A DNA stretch of 64,000 nucleotides, from NCBI GenBank assembly GCA_036384795.1, contig DASVLP010000032.1, positions 1-64,000 of the forward strand. Direction: 5' to 3'. The DNA is from Andeanibacterium sp036384795. Its GTDB lineage: Bacteria > Pseudomonadota > Alphaproteobacteria > Sphingomonadales > Sphingomonadaceae. The notes beneath the pieces were generated by a model. The model did no database searches. It saw only the letters and a list, made by a program, of their open reading frames with translations, and was not told the origin of the DNA. A program made the translations under genes and the position numbers. Below are positions 32,574 through 40,425 of the stretch, in pieces. Within the stretch, counting starts at the first letter, position 1. The number at the start of each line of letters is the position of its first letter.

Positions 32574-33938
32574 ATGGCAACCCGGATTCCCGACGCTCCG
32601 AAAGTGGGCATGGTCAGCCTTGGCTGTCCGAAGGCGCTGGTCGATTCCGAGCGCATCCTCACGCGCCTGCGCGCCGACGGCTACGCGATGAGCCCCGACT
32701 ACGCCGGCGCGGACGTGGTGCTGGTCAACACCTGCGGCTTCCTCGACAGCGCCAAGGAAGAGAGCCTCGCCGCAATCGGCGAGGCGATTGCCGAGAACGG
32801 CCGGGTGATCGTGACCGGTTGCATGGGCAGCGAAGCCGAGCTGATCCGGGCGAAGTTCCCCGCGGTGCTCGCGGTCACCGGCGCGCACCAGTACGAGCAG
32901 GTGCTCGATGCCGTGCACGACGCCGCGCCGCCGTCGCTCGGGCCCTTCGTCGACCTGATCCCCCAGCCGGACATCAAGCTGACGCCGCGCCACTACAGCT
33001 ATCTGAAGATTTCCGAGGGCTGCAATCACGCCTGCGCGTTCTGCATCATCCCGCAGCTGCGCGGCAGGCTTGCCAGCCGGCGGATCGACGCGGTGCTGCG
33101 CGAGGCGGAAAAGCTGATCGCCGCGGGCACGAAAGAGCTGCTGGTGATCAGCCAGGACACCAGCGCCTACGGCGTCGACCTGCGCCACGAAGCGCGGGAA
33201 TGGCACGGCCATCCTGTGCGCGCGCACATGACCGACCTTGCGCGCGAGCTCGGCGCGCTGCGCACGCCAGACGGCGAAGTGCCGTGGGTGCGGCTGCATT
33301 ACGTCTATCCCTATCCGCACGTCGACCAGGTGATCCCGCTGATGGCCGAAGGGCTGCTGACGCCCTACCTCGACATCCCGTTCCAGCATGCGAGCCCGAA
33401 CGTGCTCAGGGCGATGAAACGCCCGGCGAACGAGGCGCGGGTGCTCGAGCGGCTCAGGAGCTGGCGCGCGATCGCGCCCGATCTAACCGTTCGTTCGAGC
33501 TTCGTGGTCGGCTTCCCCGGCGAGACCGAGGACGATTTCCGCTACCTGCTCGACTGGCTCGAAGAAGCGCAACTCGACCGGGTCGGCGGCTTCCGCTTCG
33601 AGCCGGTGGAAGGCGCGGCGGCGAACGCCCTGCCCGATCCCGTGCCTGAGGAGGTGAAGGAAGAGCGGTACGCCCGGCTGATGGAAGTCACCGAGCGGAT
33701 CAGCGCGGCGAAGCTCGCCGCCAAAGTCGGGCGGACCCTGCCGGTGATCGTGGACGAAGTCGGCGAGCCGGACGAAGACGGCGATATCGGCGCGACCGCG
33801 CGCAGCCAGGCGGACGCGCCGGAGATCGACGGCAACGTATTCCTGCGCAACGTGTCGGCCGATCTGAAGCCCGGGGATTTCGTGAACGTGGTGATCGAGG
33901 AGTCCGACGCGCACGATCTGTTTGGCGTCCCGGTATAG
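32574..33938 (+). CDS. rimO: ribosomal protein S12 methylthiotransferase RimO
   Basis: A 454-residue radical-SAM enzyme adding a methylthio group to Asp89 (E. coli numbering) of S12. The N-terminal UPF0004 domain opens GMVSLGCPKALVDSERIL and holds its own three cluster cysteines; the radical-SAM motif is EGCNHACAFCIIPQ (C-x3-C-x2-C). A TRAM domain ends the protein (GDFVNVVIEESDAHDLFG). The acidic signature DEVGEPDEDGDIGATARSQ separates RimO from MiaB. Divergent from DUF1761. Confidence 0.97.
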   Translation: MATRIPDAPKVGMVSLGCPKALVDSERILTRLRADGYAMSPDYAGADVVLVNTCGFLDSAKEESLAAIGEAIAENGRVIVTGCMGSEAELIRAKFPAVLAVTGAHQYEQVLDAVHDAAPPSLGPFVDLIPQPDIKLTPRHYSYLKISEGCNHACAFCIIPQLRGRLASRRIDAVLREAEKLIAAGTKELLVISQDTSAYGVDLRHEAREWHGHPVRAHMTDLARELGALRTPDGEVPWVRLHYVYPYPHVDQVIPLMAEGLLTPYLDIPFQHASPNVLRAMKRPANEARVLERLRSWRAIAPDLTVRSSFVVGFPGETEDDFRYLLDWLEEAQLDRVGGFRFEPVEGAAANALPDPVPEEVKEERYARLMEVTERISAAKLAAKVGRTLPVIVDEVGEPDEDGDIGATARSQADAPEIDGNVFLRNVSADLKPGDFVNVVIEESDAHDLFGVPV

Positions 33939-34054
33939 CTCACGTGCTGCACGGTCCGGCGAGGCCTGAGATTCAAGGATTTTCTCTCCGAACGCGCCTG
34001 CCACCCCTTGAGACCGCGAATCCCTGTCCGAACCAACAAAAGTTAACCATCGAT

Positions 34055-34082
34055 CCCCGTTCCGGGGCGGCTCACCGCTTTT
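34055..34082 (+). terminator. weak hairpin pair after rimO
   Basis: CCCC-GTTCC-GGGG (34055-34067) and the overlapping GCGG-CTCA-CCGC-TTTT (34067-34082) lie in the 225-base gap after rimO. The second has a short stem and four T residues. Short stems keep this tentative. The gap otherwise shows nothing recognisable. Confidence 0.25.
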
Positions 34083-34163
34083 ATGGAAACTCGCGCCGCC
34101 GATGCGGATTAGGGGCTCGGTCGAGGGCTGCGTACGGCTCCCTCGACGTTGAGGAGGAACTGG

Positions 34164-34472
34164 ATGTCCCTTACGAAAATGACCCTCGCGCCCGCCATCA
34201 TTCTGGCGAGCGGATTGGCCCTGAGCGGGTGCGCCACCAAAGGCTATGTCAACGACAAGATCGCCTCGGTGAACACGCGCATTGACGGGGTCGAATCCCG
34301 TCTGCAAACGGTGGAAGGCACGGCCAACCAGGCTCTGTCGCAGGCGCAGGCCGCCGCCGGCCAGGCGCAGCAGAACAGCGGAAGGATCGATCAGTTGAAT
34401 GGACGGGTCGACAGCCTCGATCAACGGATGCAGCAGATGCAGCAGCAGCGGGCACGCGCCGCGCGCAACTGA
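34164..34472 (+). CDS. small coiled-coil lipoprotein
   Basis: A 102-residue predicted lipoprotein. The lipobox LALSGC puts the lipidated cysteine at about residue 22, after a charged start (MSLTKM) and a hydrophobic segment. The mature part is a continuous heptad-like coiled coil (ASVNTRIDGVESRLQTVEG, then Ala/Gln-rich repeats), similar in design to Braun's lipoprotein Lpp but without its C-terminal lysine; it ends in RARAARN. The ATG at 34164 has a GAGGAGG site. An L,D-transpeptidase gene follows 61 bases later, which makes a wall-associated role plausible. Confidence 0.75.
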   Translation: MSLTKMTLAPAIILASGLALSGCATKGYVNDKIASVNTRIDGVESRLQTVEGTANQALSQAQAAAGQAQQNSGRIDQLNGRVDSLDQRMQQMQQQRARAARN

Positions 34473-34500
34473 TGGTTTTGAACAACGGAAATTCGCTTTG

Positions 34501-34523
34501 CCCCGGAACCGATGGTTCCGGGG
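34501..34523 (+). terminator. perfect hairpin between lipoprotein and L,D-transpeptidase genes
   Basis: CCCCGGAACC-GAT-GGTTCCGGGG is a perfect 10-bp stem with a 3-base loop, 28 bases after the lipoprotein stop and ten bases before the next start. Only TTCG follows, so it may attenuate rather than end transcription. It could also shield or set the start region of the L,D-transpeptidase mRNA. Confidence 0.55.
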
Positions 34524-34533
34524 TTCGTCGCAG

Positions 34534-35334
34534 ATGGTGAAGTTTTCGCTCGGCATGCTCGTGTCGGCCGCACTGGCCGCGGCGGCCCTGACCGCCTCGG
34601 GGCCCGTTTACGCGTCTTCTGCCAAGAGCGCGAAAGCCGCGTCCGCCAAAAGCGCCAAGGCAAAGCCCAAAAAAGCGCAAGCCAAGGCCAAGCCGGCCCC
34701 GCTCGCCGAGCCGCCCCCTCCGCCGGTGCTGTCGGAAGCCAGTCAACGCGTGGTTCGCTGGATCACGATGACGCACGACAACGGGAAGTTGCCCTACATC
34801 GTGATCGATAAGCCGAATGCGAACCTCACGCTGTTCGACGCGGACGGCAACGTGCTCGGCCAGGCGCCCGTATTGCTCGGCATCACGCTCGGCGACGATT
34901 CGACGCCGGGCATCGGGGGCAAGAGCCTGTCCGAAATGGGGCCCGCGGAGAAAACCACCCCCGCCGGCCGCTTCGTGGCCAAATACGGCTCTGCCGACGG
35001 ACACAAGAAAGTGCTGTGGGTCGATTACGCCGATGCGGTCGCGCTGCACCCGGTGGTCACGACCAACAAGAAGGAGCGGCGGTTGCAGCGGCTGAATTCG
35101 CCGACGATCGACGACAACCGCATCTCGTTCGGCTGCATCAACGTGCCGACGAAATTTTACGCCAAGGCGATCAGCTCGGCAGTCAAGAAGAGCGCCGTGG
35201 TCTATATCCTGCCGGACAAGAAGCCGCTCGAGAAAGTGTTCCCGGCGCTGTACGCCGATGCCTATCTGACCGCGGCCAGCCCTTCGGAGAGCAGCCCGGG
35301 CTCGGGAGCGTCCCACGAGGCGGCGAGTCCCTGA
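34534..35334 (+). CDS. L,D-transpeptidase (YkuD domain), secreted
   Basis: A 266-residue exported enzyme. A signal peptide covers about residues 1-27, then a Lys/Ala linker of about 30 residues (SAKSAKAASAKSAKAK) and the YkuD domain. The catalytic cysteine is in NRISFGCINVP, with the upstream histidine in ALHPVV. It forms 3-3 cross-links in peptidoglycan or attaches proteins to it. The longer frame from 34399 crosses the preceding hairpin and lipoprotein end, so the ATG at 34534 is used. A small lipoprotein gene precedes it. Confidence 0.9.
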   Translation: MVKFSLGMLVSAALAAAALTASGPVYASSAKSAKAASAKSAKAKPKKAQAKAKPAPLAEPPPPPVLSEASQRVVRWITMTHDNGKLPYIVIDKPNANLTLFDADGNVLGQAPVLLGITLGDDSTPGIGGKSLSEMGPAEKTTPAGRFVAKYGSADGHKKVLWVDYADAVALHPVVTTNKKERRLQRLNSPTIDDNRISFGCINVPTKFYAKAISSAVKKSAVVYILPDKKPLEKVFPALYADAYLTAASPSESSPGSGASHEAASP

Positions 35335-35355
35335 CCTCCGCACCGGCGAGCTGGT

Positions 35356-36909
35356 CTACCGACTTCCTGCCCGCCGCCACGCGAAATAATCGTCGACCGC
35401 TTTCAGTTGTGCGGCATTGGGGATGTCGATCATTTTCGTCTCCGCGCCCACGTTCAGCACGCTCGCCTTGCCGGGCGCGAACCGCGGCCATTGCGGCAGG
35501 CCCGGACCGTTCGGATCGCCGGTCTTGGCGAAATCGACCCAATAGGAATGGAGCTGGTTCGACAGCGCCCGGTCCGCGTCGGTCCATGGCGGCCGGCCGG
35601 GGCGATTGTCCTCGTTGGCAAACACCAGGCCGACCTCGCTGCCGTGGCCCGAGCCGTTGGGATCCCGCGCGCTCGGCCGGTCGAACCAGTAGGCGAATAC
35701 GGGATGCGTGCCGTGCCGCGTCTGCAACCGGGCCCAGGCGAAGGTTCCCCAGTGGAAGCCGGTCTCGTTTGCAAGGCGGCGCGCGCTGTCGGCGGCTTCG
35801 GCATCGCTGCCGTGCGGAAACGCGGCGAGGATTTCGTCGGCCTTCGCCCCGTACGTGCGCCGCACTTGTTCGACGAACTCAGCCGCGCTCGGCTTCTTGC
35901 CGCCGAATACGGCGGTCTCGTCGGAAGTGGTGCCGACCAGCAGCGGTACGTCGCTGAACTTGCCCTGCTGCCACAGCACATACTGGTCGCCGGGGATCAC
36001 GTAGCCGTCCTCGTTCGGCCAGAAGCGCGGCGCGCCCGGTTTGTGCTGTGCCTCTTCGATCGTGCCGGCAGGCAATGCGCGCGCTTGCGCCAGCGAATGC
36101 GCACCAAGGGCGGCAAGCCACGCCGCTCCGCTGCGTTCTGCAACGGCCAGCGTAGGCTCGCTCGCGCCGGGATAACCCCCCGGCGGGGTAAAGTTCGCCC
36201 CACTTTCGGCGATCGCGCCGCGGAACAGGCCTTTTGCAAGCGGCGAGGCGACGAGCTGGCTCACCGCAAAGCTGCCGGCCGAATGGCCCATGATCGTCAC
36301 TTTCGCCGGATCGCCTCCGAATTGCGCGATGTTGGCCTGCACCCAGCGAAGCCCCGCGATCAGGTCGAGCAAGCCGTAGTTGCCGGAGCCGTGCCCGCTT
36401 TCGGCACTGAGCGCCGGCGCCGCGAGGAACCCGAACGGCCCGACGCGATATGACAGGCTAACGAACACCACGCCGGATCGGGCGAAGTTCGCCCCATCGT
36501 AAAGCGGCACGCTCGTCGCGCCCGAATTGAACCCGCCGCCGTAGATCCACGCGATCACCGGTAGTTTTTCGCCCGCGGCATGCGCCGGGGTCCACACATC
36601 GACGTAGAGGCAATCCTCCGACTGCGCCGCGGTGCTGCCCATCTGCGCCAGGATCGGGCCCTGCATGCACGCCGGGCCGAACGCTATGGTCTTCTTGACG
36701 CCTTGCCACGCTGCCGGAGGCTGCGGCGCCTTCCACCGCAGATCGCCGACCGGCGGCGCGGCGAACGGAATGCCCTTGAATTCGCCGATCCCGTCGACCA
36801 CCGCGCCTTCGACCGTGCCGGCCGTCGTCGTCGCCTGCTCGATCGCGGCGAGCGCCGGCGCCGGCAGCAGCGCGAGCGCGGCGGCAAGCGCAATCGCTCC
36901 CGTCCTCAT
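35356..36909 (-). CDS. type-B carboxylesterase, secreted
   Basis: A 517-residue alpha/beta-hydrolase with a signal peptide (AALALLPAPALA, cleavage near residue 22). Family marks are EFKGIPFAAPPVGDLRWKAP, SEDCLYVDVW, the oxyanion region IYGGGFNSGA and the nucleophile GHSAGS. The C-terminal half has the expected acidic and histidine positions (HGSEVGLVFAN). It hydrolyses carboxylic esters in the periplasm; substrate unknown. The ATG at 36909 has GGGAGG five to six bases upstream. Confidence 0.93.
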   Translation of the reverse strand: MRTGAIALAAALALLPAPALAAIEQATTTAGTVEGAVVDGIGEFKGIPFAAPPVGDLRWKAPQPPAAWQGVKKTIAFGPACMQGPILAQMGSTAAQSEDCLYVDVWTPAHAAGEKLPVIAWIYGGGFNSGATSVPLYDGANFARSGVVFVSLSYRVGPFGFLAAPALSAESGHGSGNYGLLDLIAGLRWVQANIAQFGGDPAKVTIMGHSAGSFAVSQLVASPLAKGLFRGAIAESGANFTPPGGYPGASEPTLAVAERSGAAWLAALGAHSLAQARALPAGTIEEAQHKPGAPRFWPNEDGYVIPGDQYVLWQQGKFSDVPLLVGTTSDETAVFGGKKPSAAEFVEQVRRTYGAKADEILAAFPHGSDAEAADSARRLANETGFHWGTFAWARLQTRHGTHPVFAYWFDRPSARDPNGSGHGSEVGLVFANEDNRPGRPPWTDADRALSNQLHSYWVDFAKTGDPNGPGLPQWPRFAPGKASVLNVGAETKMIDIPNAAQLKAVDDYFAWRRAGSR

Positions 36910-36965
36910 GGTAACCTCCCCAACATCCGTCTGCCGGCGAGTGTGGCGTATCCGTGCGCGCGAAT

Positions 36966-37532
36966 CTAGCGCAGCGTGCGGAAGGTGATCGAGCGGCGGG
37001 TAACGTCCATCGGGCTGATCGAATGTTCCCACTCTGCGCGGACCTCGCCCGAGAGCAGGTAGAGCGAGCGGGGCGCGAGTTCGAGGTTGCAGCGCTCGAA
37101 CCCTTCGGCGGTGCGGCGGCGCAGGCGCAACGTCGCGGGATTGGACAGCGACAGGCCGATCACTTCGCCATACTGCGGCCGATCACGATGCCAGCCGATC
37201 CCCGCGCCGGGATCGTAGCGGATCAGCAAGCCCTGGATGAAATCCTTAGGCGCTCGCCCTAACTGCGGCGCCAGGGACGCGCGCAAGTCGAGCAGCCACT
37301 CGGGCAGCGGTGGCGCTTCGGCCACCCGCGCGCGTTGGTAATCGTAGGCCGAGCCGTAGTTGGTCGTCAGCCGCTTGCCTTGCCACTGGCCGAACTGGAA
37401 CGGCTTCAGCGGCGCGGCGTCGATCCGCGTGGCGAGTTCGGCTTCGAGCTCGTGCGGGATCGCCTCTTTTACCAGCCGCAGCCCCGGCACCAGCGCCGGC
37501 GCGGCCCTAAACAATTCGCCCTGAACGTTCAT
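36966..37532 (-). CDS. alkB: AlkB-type 2-oxoglutarate-dependent dioxygenase
   Basis: A 188-residue Fe(II)/2-oxoglutarate dioxygenase. Iron ligands are in WHRDRP (H-x-D) and the distal WEHSI; the 2-oxoglutarate-binding arginine is in RRSITFRTLR at the C-terminus. Members repair alkylated bases by oxidative demethylation, though some act on other substrates. It is divergent from yjbQ with only 20 bases between the two start codons, and those bases are almost perfectly palindromic. Confidence 0.92.
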   Translation of the reverse strand: MNVQGELFRAAPALVPGLRLVKEAIPHELEAELATRIDAAPLKPFQFGQWQGKRLTTNYGSAYDYQRARVAEAPPLPEWLLDLRASLAPQLGRAPKDFIQGLLIRYDPGAGIGWHRDRPQYGEVIGLSLSNPATLRLRRRTAEGFERCNLELAPRSLYLLSGEVRAEWEHSISPMDVTRRSITFRTLR

Positions 37533-37555
37533 GGCTGCCTATATAGGAAGCCATG
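37530..37555. promoter_or_regulatory. 26-base palindrome shared by alkB and yjbQ starts
   Basis: The whole gap plus both ATG codons reads CATGGCTGCCTATATAGG then AAGCCATG, a palindrome with one mismatched pair. TATATA sits at the centre (37540-37545), so a -10 there would put either start of transcription at or next to its ATG. AGG just before each ATG also serves as a weak ribosome site. Promoter use is inferred. Confidence 0.45.
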
Positions 37556-37969
37556 CGCCAATCGCTTACCACGCTCGAATTCCGCACGTCCGGCCGGGGC
37601 CTCAGCGAGATCACCCGCGACGTGGCCCAATGGGTCGCTTCCACCGGCCTCGCGACGGGGCTGCTCACGCTGCACTGCAAGCATACGTCCGCCTCGCTGC
37701 TGATCTGCGAGAACGCGGCGCCGGCCGTGCGCGGCGACCTGCTGGCGTGGCTCGACCGCATCGCGCCCGAAGGACCGTTCTACGCGCACGACGACGAAGG
37801 CCCGGACGACATGCCGGCACACCTCAAATCGGTGCTGACCGGGGCCGGACTATCGATCCCGGTGGCGGAAGGCCGGATGGCGCTGGGCACCTGGCAGGGC
37901 GTGTTCCTCGCCGAGCATCGCGTGCGGCCGCACCGCCGCCAAATCGTGCTTCACCTGCTGGGCGAGTGA
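37553..37969 (+). CDS. yjbQ: YjbQ (UPF0047) family protein
   Basis: A 138-residue protein of the UPF0047 fold. Signature segments are LLTLHCKHTSASLLICENA, DDEGPDDMPAHLKSVLTG and LGTWQGVFLAEHR, with the histidines of a putative metal site. The E. coli protein has weak thiamine-phosphate synthase activity; the physiological role is unsettled. It begins immediately after the palindrome shared with alkB and ends 31 bases before a transglutaminase-like gene. Confidence 0.92.
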   Translation: MRQSLTTLEFRTSGRGLSEITRDVAQWVASTGLATGLLTLHCKHTSASLLICENAAPAVRGDLLAWLDRIAPEGPFYAHDDEGPDDMPAHLKSVLTGAGLSIPVAEGRMALGTWQGVFLAEHRVRPHRRQIVLHLLGE

Positions 37970-38000
37970 GCCGTTTCATCCTCTCGCGCGTTGAGCGCGA

Positions 38001-38807
38001 GTGACCATCGAGATCCGTTCCCGCTTCAGCTTCAGCCTACCCGCCCCGATCGACATCCTGCTGCAGTTCGAGGCCGCGCAGATCCCCGAGCAGGCGATCG
38101 ACCGCGCACGCACCTCGGTCGAGCCGGTCGAGCATTTCGCACGCGTTCCGGCACAGGACGGGATCGGCGAGCGCATCTGGGTGCGCGGACAAGGGCGGAT
38201 CGAGGTCAGCTATGCGGCGCAGGCGCAAGTCCGGCGGCAGCTCGCGGACCTGCCAGGCCTGGCAGCGCTGGAGCCGCGCCACCTGCCAGGCGAGACGGTG
38301 CAATACCTGCTCCCCTCGCTCTATTGCCCGGCGGTACGCTTCCAGCCGTTTGCCGAGGCCGAATTCGGCAGGCTCAAGGGCGGCGCGCGGATCGCCGCGA
38401 TCCGCGACTGGGTCTCACGCCACTTCACCTATGCGCCGGGCTCGACCAACCTCACCACCGCGCTCGACAGCTTCGTCGAGCGGCGGGGCATCTGCCGCGA
38501 CTATGCGCATGTGGTGATTACGCTCGCCCGCGCCTCGGGCATTCCCGCACGCTATGCCAGCGTCTACGCGCCGGGGGAGGAGCCGCAGGACTTCCACGCG
38601 GTGGCGGAAGTGTTCTTGGCCGATCCGGCGGGCGCGGGGGGCATGTGGCACCTGGTCGACGCGACCGGGATGGCCGATCCCGCCGAAATGGTGAAGATCG
38701 GCGTCGGGCGCGACGCAGCCGATGTCAGCTTCCTTTCGAGCTTCGGCGCCTGTGAGTTCGAGGAAATCGAAGTGCACGTGAGCCGGGCGCCGCAGCAAAA
38801 TAATTAA
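38001..38807 (+). CDS. transglutaminase-like cysteine protease family protein
   Basis: A 268-residue protein. The N-terminal beta domain (to about residue 125) is followed by a transglutaminase-like core with Cys in GICRDYAHVVITLAR, His in DFHAVAEVF and Asp in MWHLVDATG, a complete triad. Bacterial members without a signal peptide usually act as peptidases or amidases rather than cross-linkers. The start is a GTG at 38001. It follows yjbQ by 31 bases and may share its transcript. Function not established. Confidence 0.85.
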   Translation: MTIEIRSRFSFSLPAPIDILLQFEAAQIPEQAIDRARTSVEPVEHFARVPAQDGIGERIWVRGQGRIEVSYAAQAQVRRQLADLPGLAALEPRHLPGETVQYLLPSLYCPAVRFQPFAEAEFGRLKGGARIAAIRDWVSRHFTYAPGSTNLTTALDSFVERRGICRDYAHVVITLARASGIPARYASVYAPGEEPQDFHAVAEVFLADPAGAGGMWHLVDATGMADPAEMVKIGVGRDAADVSFLSSFGACEFEEIEVHVSRAPQQNN

Positions 38808-38831
38808 ATGGGGGTACTACTTTAGATTGTA

Positions 38832-38845
38832 TGGTAGCGCTACCA
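38832..38845. promoter_or_regulatory. LacI-family operator upstream of the ED operon
   Basis: TGGTAGCGCTACCA is a perfect 14-base palindrome with the central CG typical of LacI-type operators. It is 116 bases before the zwf ATG in the only spacer before the zwf-edd-glk-eda-ppc operon. Control by a sugar-responsive LacI-family repressor is inferred; no lacI-like gene is in the window. Confidence 0.65.
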
Positions 38846-38961
38846 CTTGAAATGCCGTGCAATTCGCGGCAAGCGATGCGCGCAAACCACCTCCCCCGCG
38901 CTGGCCAAGCGAGGACGACGCTGTTAGCAATGTTGCGATGCAGCAATCCTTGGGTTCGGCG

Positions 38962-40425
38962 ATGAGCAATGAAAGCCCCGCCCCGATGAGCTTCACCGCG
39001 GATCGCCTGCTGTTGTTCGGCGCAACCGGTGACCTCGCCCAGCGGATGCTGCTGCCTTCGCTGTGTGCGCTCGAGGCCGACAAATTGCTCGATCCGAAGA
39101 TCGAGATCGTCTGCACCGCGCGCTCCGCGCATGACACCGCATCGTACCGCAACTTCGCCCGCGCCGCGCTCGAGAAGTTTCTCCCTGCCGAACGGCGGGG
39201 CAGCGTCGCGACGTTCCTCAACCGGCTGACCTACCAGCCGCTCGACGCGAGCAAGAGCGAAGGCTTCGACGATCTCGCGAAGGCGGTCGGCACCCCGCAA
39301 CAAGGCCTCGCGATCTTCCTCTCGACCGCGCCGAGCCTGTTCGAGCCGACGATCAAAGGCCTCGCGCAAAGCGGCCTCGCCGGCCGCGACGTGCGCATCG
39401 GGCTCGAAAAGCCGCTCGGCGTCGACCTCGCCTCGAGCCGCGAGATCAACGACGCGGTGGCTGCGGCTTTCCCCGAAGACCGCATCTTCCGGATCGACCA
39501 TTATCTCGGCAAGGAGACGGTGCAGAACCTGCTTGCCTTGCGCTTCGCCAACCTGATGTTCGAGCCGCTGTGGAACGCAGCCCACATCGACCACGTTCAG
39601 ATCACCGTGGCGGAAACGGTCGGCCTCGAAAACCGCGTCGGTTTCTATGACCAGGCGGGCGCACTGCGCGACATGGTGCAGAACCATATGCTGCAGCTGC
39701 TCGCGCTGGTCGCGATGGAACCGCCGGTGACCTACGAGCCGGGCGCGGTGCGCGACGAGAAAGTCAAAGTGCTGCGTGCGCTGCGCGCGGTGCAGCCGGG
39801 CGAGACGGTGACTGGGCAATATCGCGCAGGGGCGATCGACGGCGAGGCGGTGCCCGGCTACACCGAAGAGCTCGGCGGCGAGAGCGGCACCGAGACGTTC
39901 GTCGCGATCAAGGCGCACGTCGACAACTGGCGCTGGCAGGGGGTGCCGTTCTACTTGCGCACCGGCAAGCGGATGCACGAGCGCACCACCGAAATCCTGG
40001 TGCGCTTTCGCCCGATCCCCCATTCGATCTTCGCCGGGCGCGGCGCCCGGACCGAGCCGAACAGCCTGCTGATCGGCATCCAGCCGCAGGAGAACGTGAC
40101 GCTGTCGCTGATGGCCAAAGTGCCCGGGCTCGACCGCGAGGGCATCCGCTTGCGCGCGGTTCCGCTCGACATCGCGATGCCCGATGCGTTCACCGGCAAG
40201 GAACGGCGGATCGCCTACGAGCGGCTGCTGCTCGACCTGATCGAGGGCGACCAGACCCTGTTCGTCCGCCGCGACGAGGTCGAGGCGCAATGGCAGTGGA
40301 TCGACGGCATCCGCGCGCTGTGGGACAAGGAAGGCCTCAACCCCAAGCCCTACCCGGCCGGCGGCTGGGGCCCGAGCGCCGCGATCGCGCTCGCCGAGCG
40401 CGATGGGGTGACCTGGCATGAGTGA
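38962..40425 (+). CDS. zwf: glucose-6-phosphate 1-dehydrogenase
   Basis: A 487-residue NAD(P)-linked enzyme opening the Entner-Doudoroff route by making 6-phosphogluconolactone. The nucleotide loop is LLLFGATGDLAQRMLLPSL and the active-site histidine lies in RIDHYLGKETVQNLLALRF. The ATG at 38962 puts these motifs at standard positions; ATG 38938 and GTG 38857 are alternatives without better ribosome sites. First gene of a five-gene operon in which each gene overlaps the next; edd begins eight bases before its stop. No pgl (lactonase) gene is in the cluster. Likely controlled by the upstream LacI-type operator. Confidence 0.97.
   Translation: MSNESPAPMSFTADRLLLFGATGDLAQRMLLPSLCALEADKLLDPKIEIVCTARSAHDTASYRNFARAALEKFLPAERRGSVATFLNRLTYQPLDASKSEGFDDLAKAVGTPQQGLAIFLSTAPSLFEPTIKGLAQSGLAGRDVRIGLEKPLGVDLASSREINDAVAAAFPEDRIFRIDHYLGKETVQNLLALRFANLMFEPLWNAAHIDHVQITVAETVGLENRVGFYDQAGALRDMVQNHMLQLLALVAMEPPVTYEPGAVRDEKVKVLRALRAVQPGETVTGQYRAGAIDGEAVPGYTEELGGESGTETFVAIKAHVDNWRWQGVPFYLRTGKRMHERTTEILVRFRPIPHSIFAGRGARTEPNSLLIGIQPQENVTLSLMAKVPGLDREGIRLRAVPLDIAMPDAFTGKERRIAYERLLLDLIEGDQTLFVRRDEVEAQWQWIDGIRALWDKEGLNPKPYPAGGWGPSAAIALAERDGVTWHE

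Noticed and set aside
34501..34523. Hairpin as part of a riboswitch
   Set aside because: A single perfect stem with a three-base loop and no conserved aptamer core; a terminator or attenuator is simpler.
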